Part shown: piece by piece, positions 26,197 through 36,455 of the stretch
Layout: each line of letters opens with the position of its first letter
How positions within the stretch are numbered: the stretch's first letter is position 1
DNA from: Sulfitobacter delicatus
GTDB lineage: Bacteria; Pseudomonadota; Alphaproteobacteria; Rhodobacterales; Rhodobacteraceae
Assembly: GCF_900102535.1 (NCBI RefSeq)
Contig: NZ_FNBP01000003.1
Span: forward strand, 132,754-196,753
Length of the DNA: 64,000 nucleotides
Reading direction: 5' to 3'
Notes under the pieces: model-generated
Told to the model about the DNA's origin: nothing
Database searches by the model: none
The model's input: only the letters and a program-made list of their open reading frames with translations
Position numbers and translations under genes: made by a program

Positions 26197-27323
26197 GCCT
26201 CGGCCTCCCGCACATAGGCGTGCAACCGGGCCAGCGCATCTGCCGACACGTCGCGCTCAGATTGCGACAGGGTTTCCGATTCCGCTTCCTCGACCAGCGT
26301 TTCCGCGGCCAAGCGCAATGCGCCGCCACGGTCGATCTCGTCCAGATCGGCGCTGTCGTACTGGGTGCCAAGCGCATCGGTTACCAGCGCGAAATGCGCG
26401 AAGTCAGGCGAGCAGGCCTCAGTGGCGCGGGTGAGGTCGGCACGGTCGGGCAGGCTGGCCCAGCCGCCCACGGTGACCCGCAGCAGGTGGTCTCGCCGTC
26501 CCTGCTCGGGAAGGATCGCCGCCAGTGCTGCAGCGGCGTCTTGTCTCGGGTGCAGGGTGAGTTCGGTTTCGGACCACAGAAAGCTGCCGATCTCAATCTC
26601 TTCGACGTGCGGCGGCGCGCCCGGACTGTCCAAACTGACCAGCAGGCAAACCCCGCGCCGACCATGTTTGAACCGGTCCTGTTCGGGGGTGCCGCAGTAG
26701 TGCACGCGCTCCGACACCGCCATGCGCCCATGCCAGTCGCCAAGCGCCAGATAGTCCAGACGCGCGGACCGGTCCCGGTCCGGCGCAATCGCATCGCCGC
26801 TTTCGGTGAAATCGGTCACGCCGCCATGCGCCAAACCGATGCGCAGGCTGCCTTCCGGGCTCTCCATACGGTCCAGCGGCTCAGAAGGATCGCTGGCGCC
26901 GGCGCGAAAGGCTACGGGGCAGGGAAGAAGGGTCGCGCCGGGGGCCAGCTCAACCGGCGCGGCCTCGGTCAAGGCCCGGACATTATCAGGCGCGTCTTGC
27001 CGGATCGTTTCCCATAGCGGTTCGGCATCGCGCAAGTTGTCGTGGTTGCCGGGCAGGATCCACCACGTCACGAGCGGCGTCTCGCCCATCGCCATCAGCG
27101 CTTGGCGCAGGACCGAAGGTGAGGGGGTCGCCGTGTCAAAGGTATCGCCCGCCAAGAGTACATGTGCGGCACCTGCGTCCACCGCAGCCTGACCGAGCTT
27201 GCCAATCACCGCATGGCGCGCTTCCATCAGACGCCCCCGAATATTGCCGTCCGGCGGCTGTGGAATATTGGCGAACTTCCGGCCGATATGCAGGTCAGAG
27301 GCGTGGATGAAGCGAAAACTCAT
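26193..27323 (-). CDS. SbcD/YhaO-like exonuclease (metallophosphoesterase)
   Basis: A 376-residue Mre11/SbcD-type phosphoesterase. Metal-binding motifs appear in order: ASDLHIGRKF (residues 8-17), AGDTFDTA (58-65), PGNHDN (91-96), GLAHGGVTD and YLALGDWHGR further on. It should cleave DNA ends using two metal ions, powered by the ATPase encoded immediately downstream. Its first motif reads DLHIGRKF and the whole protein resembles YhaO of Bacillus. The two genes are translationally coupled and form a self-contained repair unit. Confidence 0.92.
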   Translation of the reverse strand: MSFRFIHASDLHIGRKFANIPQPPDGNIRGRLMEARHAVIGKLGQAAVDAGAAHVLLAGDTFDTATPSPSVLRQALMAMGETPLVTWWILPGNHDNLRDAEPLWETIRQDAPDNVRALTEAAPVELAPGATLLPCPVAFRAGASDPSEPLDRMESPEGSLRIGLAHGGVTDFTESGDAIAPDRDRSARLDYLALGDWHGRMAVSERVHYCGTPEQDRFKHGRRGVCLLVSLDSPGAPPHVEEIEIGSFLWSETELTLHPRQDAAAALAAILPEQGRRDHLLRVTVGGWASLPDRADLTRATEACSPDFAHFALVTDALGTQYDSADLDEIDRGGALRLAAETLVEEAESETLSQSERDVSADALARLHAYVREAEA

Positions 27324-27454
27324 GCGGATGTCCTGACAAAGGGCTTGGGGTCGAAATAAATGGTGCTTAGGCCAGCGGCCGCTGCCTATTGCATATTCAT
27401 GGCAGCCTATGCGGGAAGTTCAAGCACAGCCGGTACTCCCCTGCATCCAAATCC

Positions 27455-27479
27455 GGAACCGCTCGGGTGAACCGGTGTT
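27455..27479 (+). promoter_or_regulatory. EcfG-like promoter upstream of SDR-GH15
   Basis: GGAAC (27455-27459), 16 bases, then TGTT (27476-27479). The alphaproteobacterial EcfG consensus is GGAAC-N16/17-CGTT. The predicted start site would lie about 20 bases before the ATG at 27507. Similar sequences precede three other stress-like genes in this window. Confidence 0.45.
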
Positions 27480-27506
27480 AACCCTAGGAAAAGGGGGGAG
27501 GATCAC

Positions 27507-28310
27507 ATGGTGAAAGATCTCGAGAACGCGCGGGCTGTGGTGACCGGTGCAAGCTCCGGTATCGGCGCAGGTATCGCACGGGCCTTTGGCGAAGCAGGGG
27601 CATCTGTTGTCGTCAACTATCACTCGGACCAAGATGGGGCAGAGGAGGTCGTCAAAGACATTCGGTCTGCGGGTGCAGAGGCTGTGGCAGTTCAGGCAGA
27701 TGTTTCGCAACCCGATGATTGCGCGAAGCTTTTTGAGGCCGCAGAGAAACACTTTGGCGGGGTAGATATCCTCATTTCCAATGCTGGCATCCAGCAAGAT
27801 GCGGCTTTTACAGAATTGAGCCTGAAGGACTGGCAGCAGGTTATCGATCTGAACCTCACAGGCCAGTTCCTTTGTGCGCAGGAGGCAGTGCGCCGTTTCC
27901 GTGCACAAGGGCATGACCCGGACCGCTCTCCCGCGCTGGGCAAAATCATCCTGATGAGCTCAGTACATCAGGCGATCCCTTGGGCCGGCCATGTGAACTA
28001 CGCCAGTGCCAAGGGCGGCGTGAAAGCGCTGATGGAATCCCTTGCCCAAGAGGTCGCCTGCGAGAAGATCCGGGTGAATGCTATCGCGCCGGGTGCAATC
28101 AAAACTGACATCAACCGCGAGGCTTGGGAGGATAAAGAAGGTCGTGAGGAAATGCTCAAGCTGATCCCCTATGGCCGGATCGGCGAGACCGAAGACATCG
28201 CCCGTGCTGCCGTCTGGCTCGCCTCTGACGCGTCGGACTATGTGATTGGCACGACGCTCTTCGTGGATGGCGGTATGATGCTCTACCCCTCTTTCCGTGA
28301 GGGGGGCTGA
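27507..28310 (+). CDS. SDR family oxidoreductase (glucose 1-dehydrogenase-like)
   Basis: A classical short-chain dehydrogenase (267 residues). The Rossmann motif TGASSGIG is at residues 13-20, NAG of the NNAG-type motif reads SNAGIQ, and the catalytic Ser151, Tyr165 and Lys169 lie in SSVHQAIPW and NYASAKGG. The C-terminal LFVDGGMMLYPSF is typical of glucose 1-dehydrogenase-like members, so an NAD(P)-dependent sugar or polyol oxidation is likely but unproven. A GGGGGGAGGATC Shine-Dalgarno precedes the ATG. Its TGA overlaps the start of the GH15 gene by one base, so the two products are probably made together. Confidence 0.9.
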   Translation: MVKDLENARAVVTGASSGIGAGIARAFGEAGASVVVNYHSDQDGAEEVVKDIRSAGAEAVAVQADVSQPDDCAKLFEAAEKHFGGVDILISNAGIQQDAAFTELSLKDWQQVIDLNLTGQFLCAQEAVRRFRAQGHDPDRSPALGKIILMSSVHQAIPWAGHVNYASAKGGVKALMESLAQEVACEKIRVNAIAPGAIKTDINREAWEDKEGREEMLKLIPYGRIGETEDIARAAVWLASDASDYVIGTTLFVDGGMMLYPSFREGG

Positions 28311-30121
28311 TGGCCGCGCGTCAGGATGGCTATCTGCCTTTGCGCGATTATGCTTTGCTAGGCGACTGCCACGGGGCCGCGCTCGTTGGGTTGGATGGCG
28401 CTGTCGATTGGTTCTGCCCGGCCCGATTTGATGCGCAGCCTGCTTGCTGGGCCTTGTTGGATGCCGAACAGGGCGCGCGTTTTTGCATCGCGCCGACTGA
28501 GGCCAAGAGTAGCACACGCGCTTACCTGCCGGGCACCAACATCCTCTGCACGACTTTCGCCCATGCAAAGGGCACTCTGACAATTACTGACTTCTTGCCA
28601 GTGCGTTCAGCCAAAGACGCAGATGAACCCAGCGTTGATTTGGAAGCACCCGGTTGGCTCATCCGTGTGGTGGACGCCACCGAGGGCGATTGCGACCTCA
28701 AGGTGCACTATCACCCCGGCACCTGCGAGTTCGACCCCAGTATCGACCGCACCCCGGACATGCGCCTCTACCGCCCCAATACCGCGCCCGCGGCGGAACT
28801 GGATAGCACGGTTAGATTGAAGGCCGGAGAGCGTCAGGTCTTTGTCCTCGCGCCGACGCAGGACGCCGAGCAAGACCCAGCGGCGCAGGCGGAAACCCTG
28901 CTCGAAACGACCGAAGCATTTTGGAAAAATTGGTCTCAGGCCTCGCGCTATACCGGACCATACCGTCAAGCGGTTGAGCGCAGTGCGCTGGCACTCAAGG
29001 CGCTGACCTATGCACCCACCGGCGCCATTGTCGCCGCGCCCACCACGTCGCTGCCCGAGAATATCGGTGGGGAGCGCAATTGGGACTACCGCTATAGCTG
29101 GCTGCGGGATTCTTCCTTTGTCTTACAGGCGCTTGGCGGCTTGGGTTACGACGACGAAGCCGGGCGGTATTGCGAGTATCTCGGCAGCACCTGCGTCAAA
29201 GAGCTAAGCATCCTTTACGGGATTTCGTCAGAGAGCGTCATCGCTGAACGCGAGCTTGATCACCTGCACGGCTATGCCGGCTCGCAGCCCGTTCGCGTGG
29301 GCAATGCGGCCTCGGACCAGTTGCAGCTCGACATCTATGGCGAGGTCGCCGACTGGGCGCTGGCTTACCGCGCACTTGGCGGGCCGATTGACGACAATCT
29401 ACGGGCGATGCTCGAGGAGGTCGCCGACCAAGCAGCGGAGCTTTGGAAGGAGCCGGATCAAGGCATCTGGGAGATGCGTGGCGACCCGCGTCATTATGTG
29501 CACGGCAAGGCGATGGCATGGGTGGCGCTTGACCGGGCGATCCAGCTTTTGGGTGCGCGAGACACTTGGTGCAAGGCGCGGGAGGAGATACTGCAAGAGC
29601 TTCGCGACCATGCCCACGACGGCACCGAGGGGGGCTTTCGCCAGACACTGTCAGATGGTGGCATGGATGCCGCATTGCTGCTTCTACCGATGGTCGACCT
29701 GCCGCTGCCAGATACCGTCTTTGACCAAACCGTGCGCGGGGTTGAGCGGGAGTTGCGCGAGGGTGATTTTGTTCTGCGCTACCGGCTGGAGAATACCGAC
29801 GACGGGCTGAAGGGCGGAGAGGGGGCTTTTTTGATCTGCTCCTTCTGGCTGGTGGATGCGCTGCTCTGTATGGATCGCGAAAAAGACGCGCGAATGCTTT
29901 TTGAGCGGCTTTTGGAGCATGCCAATGACGTGGGCCTCTATGCCGAGGAGATTGATCCGAAGACCGAGGCCTTTCTGGGAAATTTCCCGCAGGCATTCAC
30001 CCATCTGGCGCTCATCAACTCGGCCATCAATCTTGACCTTTACAAGAGTTACGGCCCCGAAGCGCTGCGCGGTACCCATGCAGATCGGGTCGAACGGGCG
30101 ACATCACAAGCGCGGTCTTAG
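28310..30121 (+). CDS. Glycoside hydrolase family 15 protein
   Basis: A 603-residue GH15 enzyme (glucoamylase or trehalase type) with an N-terminal beta-sandwich domain (DYALLGDCHGAALVGLDGAV) and an (alpha/alpha)6 catalytic barrel. NWDYRYSWLRDSSFVLQAL near residue 257 is the family's hallmark. The C-terminal AEEIDP-x-EAFLGNFPQAF near residue 543 carries the likely catalytic glutamate. There is no signal peptide, so it acts in the cytoplasm, plausibly on trehalose or another alpha-glucan; released glucose could feed the coupled SDR enzyme. That pathway is inference. Confidence 0.9.
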   Translation: MAARQDGYLPLRDYALLGDCHGAALVGLDGAVDWFCPARFDAQPACWALLDAEQGARFCIAPTEAKSSTRAYLPGTNILCTTFAHAKGTLTITDFLPVRSAKDADEPSVDLEAPGWLIRVVDATEGDCDLKVHYHPGTCEFDPSIDRTPDMRLYRPNTAPAAELDSTVRLKAGERQVFVLAPTQDAEQDPAAQAETLLETTEAFWKNWSQASRYTGPYRQAVERSALALKALTYAPTGAIVAAPTTSLPENIGGERNWDYRYSWLRDSSFVLQALGGLGYDDEAGRYCEYLGSTCVKELSILYGISSESVIAERELDHLHGYAGSQPVRVGNAASDQLQLDIYGEVADWALAYRALGGPIDDNLRAMLEEVADQAAELWKEPDQGIWEMRGDPRHYVHGKAMAWVALDRAIQLLGARDTWCKAREEILQELRDHAHDGTEGGFRQTLSDGGMDAALLLLPMVDLPLPDTVFDQTVRGVERELREGDFVLRYRLENTDDGLKGGEGAFLICSFWLVDALLCMDREKDARMLFERLLEHANDVGLYAEEIDPKTEAFLGNFPQAFTHLALINSAINLDLYKSYGPEALRGTHADRVERATSQARS

Positions 30122-30419
30122 CCTGCGGGCGACCTCGTCCGTCACCGTGTGGTAGAGGCGCACAAGGTCATAAGACGAAAAAAAACACCACAAACGGTGG
30201 TAGAACTTGCGCGGAGCGCTAGATCATGTCGGAATGCGCCAATTGTACGGTCGTATGCCCCAAACGAAGAGCTCAACGCCCCATGTCGCCGATGAAATTT
30301 GACCTGTGTTTAACCTTCCAGATAGGGCAGGTGATGCAGGCTGGCCGAGTCGTTGTTCCGCGGATGCGCTGCCTCCAGCCGCAGTCCCCCCTTCATCAAG
30401 ACCAGCAGATATCAAAGAC
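30122..30419. other. Intergenic region before the hybrid kinase gene
   Basis: About 300 bases with no credible gene. It contains an A8 run and a small inverted repeat ACCAC-AAACG-GTGGT near 30190-30204, not followed by a T-tract. Promoter elements for the kinase are not recognisable. Confidence 0.35.
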
Positions 30420-33278
30420 ATGACCCAGAACTTTCAAAAAATCCTCCAAGCCGCGCCTTCGCCATTTCTATTGCTGGACCGCGAATTGCGGGTTGTCTGG
30501 GCAAATGAAGCCTATCTGCAAACCACTGGACGCGAGGCGGAGAAACTGTTCGGGCGCAAGCTGATGGAAGAATTTCCATCGGACCCCGACAGCGAAGCCG
30601 GCAAGATGCTCAGAGGGTCTTTCGAGCGGGTGCTGCGCGACGCGGTGACGGATCATCTGCCGGTCATCCCCTATCCGATCGCGGGCGCTGACGGTGAGGT
30701 CAAGGAACGCTACTGGAGCGCCACGCATACCCCGATCCTCAGCAGCGACGGCGAGATCGAATTTATCCTCCAGCACACGCAAGACATAACAGAGTTCTAC
30801 GATCACTCAGCCAGCGTCGCCAGTCCGGTGGGCTTGCAGGCCGATATGGTGCGCCGGGCCCGCGAAGTTGCAAATCAGAACCTGGAGCAAGACGCTGCGA
30901 TCAATTTCTTCCGGCTGATCTTTGAACAGGCGCCGAATTTCATGGTCACCCTGATTGGGCCGGATCATGTGTTCCGCACTGTAAACGAAGCTTATTACCA
31001 GATGGTCGGTCACCGCGATCTTATTGGCAAACCCCTGCGCGAAGCGATCCCTGAGATCGAAGGCCAAGGCTTTATTCAACTATTGGACGACGTGTACCGG
31101 ACCGGCAAGCCAGTGCGCCAGACGGGGGCAGAGGCCTTTGTTCAGCGCACGCCCGATGGCCCACAAGAACGGATATTTGTCGACTTCATCTTCCAACCCC
31201 TTTCAAATAGCCATGGCGAGACGGTGGGGATCGTCGTACAAGGCCATGATGTTACAGCGCAAAAGCTTGCCGAGGTAAGCCTGCGCGAGGCCGAAGAGCG
31301 CTTCCGCACAATGGCGCATGTCATGCCGGTTCATGTCTGGACGGCCTTGCCGGATGGCGGGTTGGACTGGATGAGCGACCAAGTCTACAGCTACACCGGC
31401 GCGACGCCGGGATCGCTGGAAGGCGATGCATGGGCGAATGTCGTGCATCCCGACGACCGCGCCGCTGCCGCAGAGGTTTGGAGCCGGGCTTTGCAGAATG
31501 AAAGCCGCTATGACACCGAGTTCCGTATTCGTCGGGCAGACGGCGTTTATCGCTGGCACCTTGTGCGCGCAGCCCCGATCCGTAGCGCGGATGGAACCTT
31601 GCTGCGGTGGGTTGGCACCAACTCTGATATCCACGACCAAAAGGCCATGTCCCAGCAGTTGGCCGACCTGAACACCACGCTCGAAGAGCGTGTCGAAAAA
31701 CGCAATCGGGAGCTGGAAGAACTGCATACGCGGCTTGCCCAAAGCCAGCGGGTGGAAGCCATCGGCAACCTCGCGGGCGGCATCGCGCATGACTTCAACA
31801 ACCTTTTGCAGGTAATGACCGGCAGCCTGACGATGGCCGCGCGGGAAATGCCTGCCGAGAGCCCCGCCCGCAGCCGGATTGACGCCGCCATGCGGGCGGT
31901 GGAGCGCGGCGCTTCGCTGTCTTCGCAGCTTCTGGCCTTTAGCCGCCGCCAGCCCTTGCAGCCCCGTCCGCTTGACCTGCGCGAATTGCTTAGCGACATT
32001 GACGACATGCTGCGCAGCGCGCTCGGTGAAGGTGTGAGCTTTGACATAAGAGCGCCAGAGACCCTCTGGCCTGCCTTTGTCGATGCGGCGAGCACGCAAA
32101 ACGCATTGCTCAACCTTGCCCTGAACGCACGTGACGCGCTGGAGGAGCGCGGCGCCTTGCGGATCACCATGGCCAACAGGGAATTCAGCGCCCAAGACCT
32201 CGCCGGCGAACCCGAGATGTCACCGGGCAAATACGTTGAAATCAAGGTCATGGATAACGGCCCCGGCATTCCGCCCGAGACGCTGGAAAAGGTCTTTGAT
32301 CCGTTTTTCACCACCAAACCTGTGGGCAAGGGCACCGGGCTGGGCCTGTCAACCGTTTACGGCTTTGCAAGGCAGTCTGGCGGGCGCGTGACCATCGATA
32401 GCGTGCTCGGCGCGGGCACGACGGTGAGCCTGCTTTTGCCCCGCGCGCAGGATGCGGCTGAGCCGCTGCGCTGGCATGATCCTGACAGTGTCAAAGGAGG
32501 CACGGAAACTGTGCTTCTCGTCGAAGACGACGCCGAAGTCCGCGATGCCACCTCTGCGATGCTGAACGATCTCGGCTACCGGGTACGCAGCGCCCAAGAC
32601 CCAGCGGCAGCGCTGAGCCTTGCGCAGGCAGAGCCGGACTTTGATCTGGTGATCTCGGACGTTGTCATGCCGGGTAAGATGAGCAGCCGCGAACTGGCGG
32701 ATGCGCTCCATGCCGAGCGTCCGGACCTGCCATTCCTGTTTATCTCGGGCTACTCTCAAGACGCCATCGTGCGCGACGGGCGTGTCGACGCAGGGGTCAA
32801 CCTGCTGAGCAAACCCTTCAGCCACGACGCGTTGGCACTGCGGGTTCGTGAAGCCTTGGACGCAGGAGGCACGGCTGCCAGCACGAAACCAGACAACCGA
32901 ACACGCCGCATTCTGCTCTGCGAAGACGATGCGCTGATCCGGTTGGATATTGCGGATATTCTTGAGAGCCTCGGGACCAATGTCACTGAGACCGGCACCG
33001 GGCATGAGGCTTTGCAGATGCTGAAAACCGGTGAATTCGATGCCCTGCTGATCGACGTAGGTCTGCCTGATATGTCGGGTGAGGACGTCGCCGCGCAGGT
33101 GCGGGACAGCCTGCCCGACATTCCGATCATCTTTGCCACCGGTCAGTCTGACGTGCCAGCGGCGCAGAAGCTCGGCAAATGCGCGATTGTTCACAAACCC
33201 TTCGGGGACCGTGACCTTGCCCGCGCGCTGGCCAAAGTTGGCGTGCTGCCCGAAGTGAAAACGCTCGCCTCGGTCTAG
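30420..33278 (+). CDS. Hybrid sensor histidine kinase with three PAS and two receiver domains
   Basis: A soluble 952-residue kinase. PAS domains lie near residues 1-125, 155-275 and 285-405 (the last a PAS-PAC with [16 protein letters not shown]). The phospho-acceptor His457 is in [12 protein letters not shown]. The ATPase has [15 protein letters not shown] and GTGLGLS. Receiver 1 has Asp747 (VISDVVMPG) and receiver 2 has Asp879 (LLIDVGLPD). No membrane helix is present, so it senses an internal signal (light, redox or ligand) through PAS; the third PAS lacks the NCRFLQ flavin motif. I chose the ATG at 30420, although no clear Shine-Dalgarno is visible. No output regulator gene is adjacent. 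Confidence 0.93.
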   Translation: MTQNFQKILQAAPSPFLLLDRELRVVWANEAYLQTTGREAEKLFGRKLMEEFPSDPDSEAGKMLRGSFERVLRDAVTDHLPVIPYPIAGADGEVKERYWSATHTPILSSDGEIEFILQHTQDITEFYDHSASVASPVGLQADMVRRAREVANQNLEQDAAINFFRLIFEQAPNFMVTLIGPDHVFRTVNEAYYQMVGHRDLIGKPLREAIPEIEGQGFIQLLDDVYRTGKPVRQTGAEAFVQRTPDGPQERIFVDFIFQPLSNSHGETVGIVVQGHDVTAQKLAEVSLREAEERFRTMAHVMPVHVWTALPDGGLDWMSDQVYSYTGATPGSLEGDAWANVVHPDDRAAAAEVWSRALQNESRYDTEFRIRRADGVYRWHLVRAAPIRSADGTLLRWVGTNSDIHDQKAMSQQLADLNTTLEERVEKRNRELEELHTRLAQSQRVEAIGNLAGGIAHDFNNLLQVMTGSLTMAAREMPAESPARSRIDAAMRAVERGASLSSQLLAFSRRQPLQPRPLDLRELLSDIDDMLRSALGEGVSFDIRAPETLWPAFVDAASTQNALLNLALNARDALEERGALRITMANREFSAQDLAGEPEMSPGKYVEIKVMDNGPGIPPETLEKVFDPFFTTKPVGKGTGLGLSTVYGFARQSGGRVTIDSVLGAGTTVSLLLPRAQDAAEPLRWHDPDSVKGGTETVLLVEDDAEVRDATSAMLNDLGYRVRSAQDPAAALSLAQAEPDFDLVISDVVMPGKMSSRELADALHAERPDLPFLFISGYSQDAIVRDGRVDAGVNLLSKPFSHDALALRVREALDAGGTAASTKPDNRTRRILLCEDDALIRLDIADILESLGTNVTETGTGHEALQMLKTGEFDALLIDVGLPDMSGEDVAAQVRDSLPDIPIIFATGQSDVPAAQKLGKCAIVHKPFGDRDLARALAKVGVLPEVKTLASV

Positions 33279-33433
33279 GATCTGACAGCGCCGGGGCAAA
33301 TCGGGCTGCCTTTTGCAAAAATTCGGGCGTGAAACAGCGGTGCGACTTGGCTTTGCCTCTCGCACCGCTACCTTACTTCGCTGACAGGGTATTTTGCCCG
33401 CTAAGCCTCGTATTTTAAGGAGTTTGCCCCAAC

Positions 33434-34342
33434 ATGACTTCCCGCTCATTGATTGCCGCCACCATCCTCAGCACCGGCTTTGCCTCTGCTGCCGCTGCTG
33501 ACATCACCGTTTCCTCCAAGATCGACACCGAAGGTGGCCTTTTGGGCAACGTCATCGCCTTGGCGCTCGAAGATGCGGGATTGCCGGTAGAACGCCGTTT
33601 GCAACTGGGCGGCACGCAGGTCGTGCGCGAAGCGCTGCTGGCTGATCAGATCGACATTTACCCCGAATACACTGGCAATGCGGCCTTTTTCTTTAACGAA
33701 GCCGAGAGCGACGTTTGGAAGGACGCAGAAAAGGCTCATGCCCGCGCGGCGGAGTTGGACAGTGCCGAAAACAACGTGACATGGCTCGACTCTGCGCCTG
33801 CCAACAACACCTGGGCCATCGCTATAACCGGGCCGCTGGCTGAGGAGCACAAGCTGACCACCATGTCCGACTTCGGCGCGTGGATCGCGGATGGGGGCGA
33901 GGTCAAGCTCGCGGCTTCGACCGAATTTGTCTCTTCGCCCGCCGTGCTGCCCGCAATGCAGGAAACCTACGGCTTTACCCTTTCGCAAGATCAGACCGTG
34001 ATCCTCTCGGGCGGCGACACCGCAGCGACCATTCAGGCCGCAGCGCGGGGCACCTCGGGTGTAAACGCGGCCATGGTTTACGGCACCGATGGCGGGGTCG
34101 GGGCCACGGGTCTTGTTGTGATGGAAGACGACAAGGGCGTGCAGCCTGTCTATGAGCCTGCGCCTATCGTGCGCGCCGAGGTTCTGGAGGAATACCCCCA
34201 GATCGCCGAGGTGCTGAACCCGATCTTCGGCGGGCTCGACATGGCGACGCTGCAAAAGCTCAATGGTCGCATTCAGGTCGGCGGTGAACCTGCCGAAAAG
34301 GTCGCGCGGGATTACCTGACCGAAACCGGGGTTCTGGACTGA
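33434..34342 (+). CDS. yehZ: Osmoprotectant ABC transporter substrate-binding protein (YehZ/OsmF-like)
   Basis: A 302-residue periplasmic receptor of the OpuAC/OsmF type. A signal peptide ends near Ala22 (ASAAAADITV). Family signs are SSKIDTEGGLLGNVIALAL and the pocket motif DIYPEYTGNAAFFF near residues 72-85. It should bind glycine betaine or a related quaternary amine. Gene order and lengths of the four-gene unit (302, 388, 311, 244 residues) mirror E. coli yehZYXW. AAGGAG lies upstream of the ATG. Confidence 0.85.
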   Translation: MTSRSLIAATILSTGFASAAAADITVSSKIDTEGGLLGNVIALALEDAGLPVERRLQLGGTQVVREALLADQIDIYPEYTGNAAFFFNEAESDVWKDAEKAHARAAELDSAENNVTWLDSAPANNTWAIAITGPLAEEHKLTTMSDFGAWIADGGEVKLAASTEFVSSPAVLPAMQETYGFTLSQDQTVILSGGDTAATIQAAARGTSGVNAAMVYGTDGGVGATGLVVMEDDKGVQPVYEPAPIVRAEVLEEYPQIAEVLNPIFGGLDMATLQKLNGRIQVGGEPAEKVARDYLTETGVLD

Positions 34343-34356
34343 TCTCCGCCGCCGAG

Positions 34357-35523
34357 ATGAAATCAACCGGCGCGGCAATCTCCGCGCCGGGGCTGCTTTT
34401 TGCCGTGGCCGGGGTGGCGGCGCTGCTGACCCCCTTTATGACCCTCGCAGCCAACCGGATCGTCGCGGGTGAGGGGGTCTTGGCGTGGAATATCGCTGGG
34501 CCCGCAGCCGTGACCCCCGGTTTGATCGCTGTGCTGGGCGGCCTAGGCCTCGGGTTGCTACAACGTCCTGCTTCTCTTCGGCTTGGCGGGGCGGTTCTCG
34601 GCCTTGGCGGGCTGCTTTGGCTGCTAACCCAAGGCGCCTCGTGTCTGCTTGCCGAGACCGGGGAATATGCCCGTGTTTCCCCCGCAGTAGGGTTCTGGGT
34701 CTTACTGGTCGTGCTGATGCTGCTGATGGCAGATGCCCTGACCGCGATGGCCCCCAAACCGCTCATGCGGGGCGCGATCCTGGTCGCAGTGCTCGGCGCT
34801 TTGGCGATCATTCTCGGTTCGGGCGCGCTGTCTGACCTGTCGGTGATGCAGGAATACGCGGGCCGCAGCGATGCATTTGCGCGCGAAGCGGTGCGACATC
34901 TCGGGCTCGCTTTCGGGTCGCTTGCCGCCGCTGTCGTCATCGGCTTTCCGCTCGGCGTAGTCGCCCACTGCCGCGCGGCCCTGCGCAGCGCGACGCTCCC
35001 GGTGCTGAGCTTCCTGCAAACGATCCCCTCACTTGCAATGTTCGGGCTGATGATCCCGATCCTCGGCTGGGTCGGCGCGACCGTTCCGGGGGCGCGGGCT
35101 CTGGGTATTGCGGGCATTGGGTTCGCCCCAGCTTTCACCGCATTGGTGCTCTATTCGCTGCTGCCAGTCGTGGGCAACACAGTCGCAGGCCTAGCCGCCG
35201 CGCCGCCAGCCGCGCTTGAGGCTGCGCGGGGCATGGGGATGACACCCGGCCAGCGCCTTCTGCGTGTGGAACTGCCCCTGGGCCTGCCGATCATCCTCAC
35301 TGGCTTGCGCATCGTGCTGGTGCAGAACATCGGCCTTGCCGTCATCGCGGGCCTAATCGGCGGCGGGGGGTTTGGCACCTTTGTCTTCCAAGGCTTGAAC
35401 CAAACCGCCACCGACCTGATCCTGCTAGGCGCTTTGCCAACCGTTGTACTGGCCCTCACAGCGGCAATCGTAATGGACATTCTGGTCGACCTGACCCGCC
35501 GCTTACCCGAGGACGCGACATGA
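34357..35523 (+). CDS. yehY: Osmoprotectant ABC transporter permease (YehY-like)
   Basis: A 388-residue permease. The N-terminal half (about residues 1-170) carries extra helices, as in E. coli YehY (385 residues), and the C-terminal half is the BPD_transp_1 domain with GRSDAFAREAVRHLGLAFGS and the EAA loop ALEAARGMGMTPGQRLLRVE. It forms the membrane channel with the second permease. Its stop overlaps the ATPase start by four bases. Confidence 0.87.
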   Translation: MKSTGAAISAPGLLFAVAGVAALLTPFMTLAANRIVAGEGVLAWNIAGPAAVTPGLIAVLGGLGLGLLQRPASLRLGGAVLGLGGLLWLLTQGASCLLAETGEYARVSPAVGFWVLLVVLMLLMADALTAMAPKPLMRGAILVAVLGALAIILGSGALSDLSVMQEYAGRSDAFAREAVRHLGLAFGSLAAAVVIGFPLGVVAHCRAALRSATLPVLSFLQTIPSLAMFGLMIPILGWVGATVPGARALGIAGIGFAPAFTALVLYSLLPVVGNTVAGLAAAPPAALEAARGMGMTPGQRLLRVELPLGLPIILTGLRIVLVQNIGLAVIAGLIGGGGFGTFVFQGLNQTATDLILLGALPTVVLALTAAIVMDILVDLTRRLPEDAT

Positions 35524-36455
35524 TCGAGATCGACAGCATTACCAAGACCTACGGGCCGACCAAAGCCGTCGACGCAGTCTCAATGACGGTCGAAACCGGA
35601 ACGATTACGGTGATCGTCGGCACCTCGGGCTCGGGCAAAACGACGCTTTTGCGCATGATCAACCGGCTGGAGGAACCGACCTCGGGCGAGGTGCGGATCA
35701 ACGGGGAATCTACCCTCTCGGTCAAACCGCATATCCTGCGGCGGCGCATCGGCTATGCGATCCAAGGCCACGGCCTTTTCCCGCACCATACCGTCGCCCG
35801 CAACATCGGCGCAGTGCCGCAATTGCTGAACTGGCCCAAGGACAAGATTAGCGCACGGGTGGATCAGTTGCTTGAACTGTTTTCCATGGACCCGGCAGAG
35901 TTCCGGGACCGCTATCCTGCAGAACTCTCCGGCGGCCAACAGCAACGTGTCGGGGTCGCGCGTGCGCTCGCTTCGCGGCCTGATCTACTGCTGATGGACG
36001 AGCCCTTTGGCGCGCTTGATCCCATCATCCGCACCCGCGCGCAGGAAGACCTGCGCCATATCCAACAGCGGCTGGGCTCGACCATCATGCTGGTCACGCA
36101 CGACATGGAAGAGGCGATCCGGTTGGGTGACCGCGTGGCGGTGATGGATGGGGGTAAACTGGTGCAATATGCCTCGCCCGCTGAGATTATTGCGCGGCCT
36201 GCGACGGATTTCGTCGCCGATATGGTCGGTGATGTTGAGCGCCCCCTGCGCCTGCTGTCGCTGATCCCGCTTTCCGATATCGTTGAGGAAGGCCCAGCGG
36301 AAGGCGCGCCACTGTCCGCTGATGCAAGCCTGCGCGAGGCACTCTCCGCCTGCTTGTGGAGCGGGCGCAGTGCGGTGCCGATAGAGCGTGACGGGACGCC
36401 CTTGGGTCGGGTGACCTTTGAAGCGATCCGCGCACGGGCGGAGATGCAGGCATGA
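35520..36455 (+). CDS. yehX: Osmoprotectant ABC transporter ATP-binding protein (YehX-like)
   Basis: A 311-residue ABC ATPase: Walker A GTSGSGKTT near residues 37-45, the signature LSGGQQQRVGVARAL, Walker B LLLMDEPFGALD, and the H-loop VTHDMEEA. Residues about 260-311 form a short CBS-like tail (REALSACLWSGRSAVPIERD), the region that senses ionic strength in OpuA-type systems; only part of a CBS pair is present. It overlaps both neighbours by four bases, so all the transporter genes are one operon. Confidence 0.9.
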   Translation: MIEIDSITKTYGPTKAVDAVSMTVETGTITVIVGTSGSGKTTLLRMINRLEEPTSGEVRINGESTLSVKPHILRRRIGYAIQGHGLFPHHTVARNIGAVPQLLNWPKDKISARVDQLLELFSMDPAEFRDRYPAELSGGQQQRVGVARALASRPDLLLMDEPFGALDPIIRTRAQEDLRHIQQRLGSTIMLVTHDMEEAIRLGDRVAVMDGGKLVQYASPAEIIARPATDFVADMVGDVERPLRLLSLIPLSDIVEEGPAEGAPLSADASLREALSACLWSGRSAVPIERDGTPLGRVTFEAIRARAEMQA

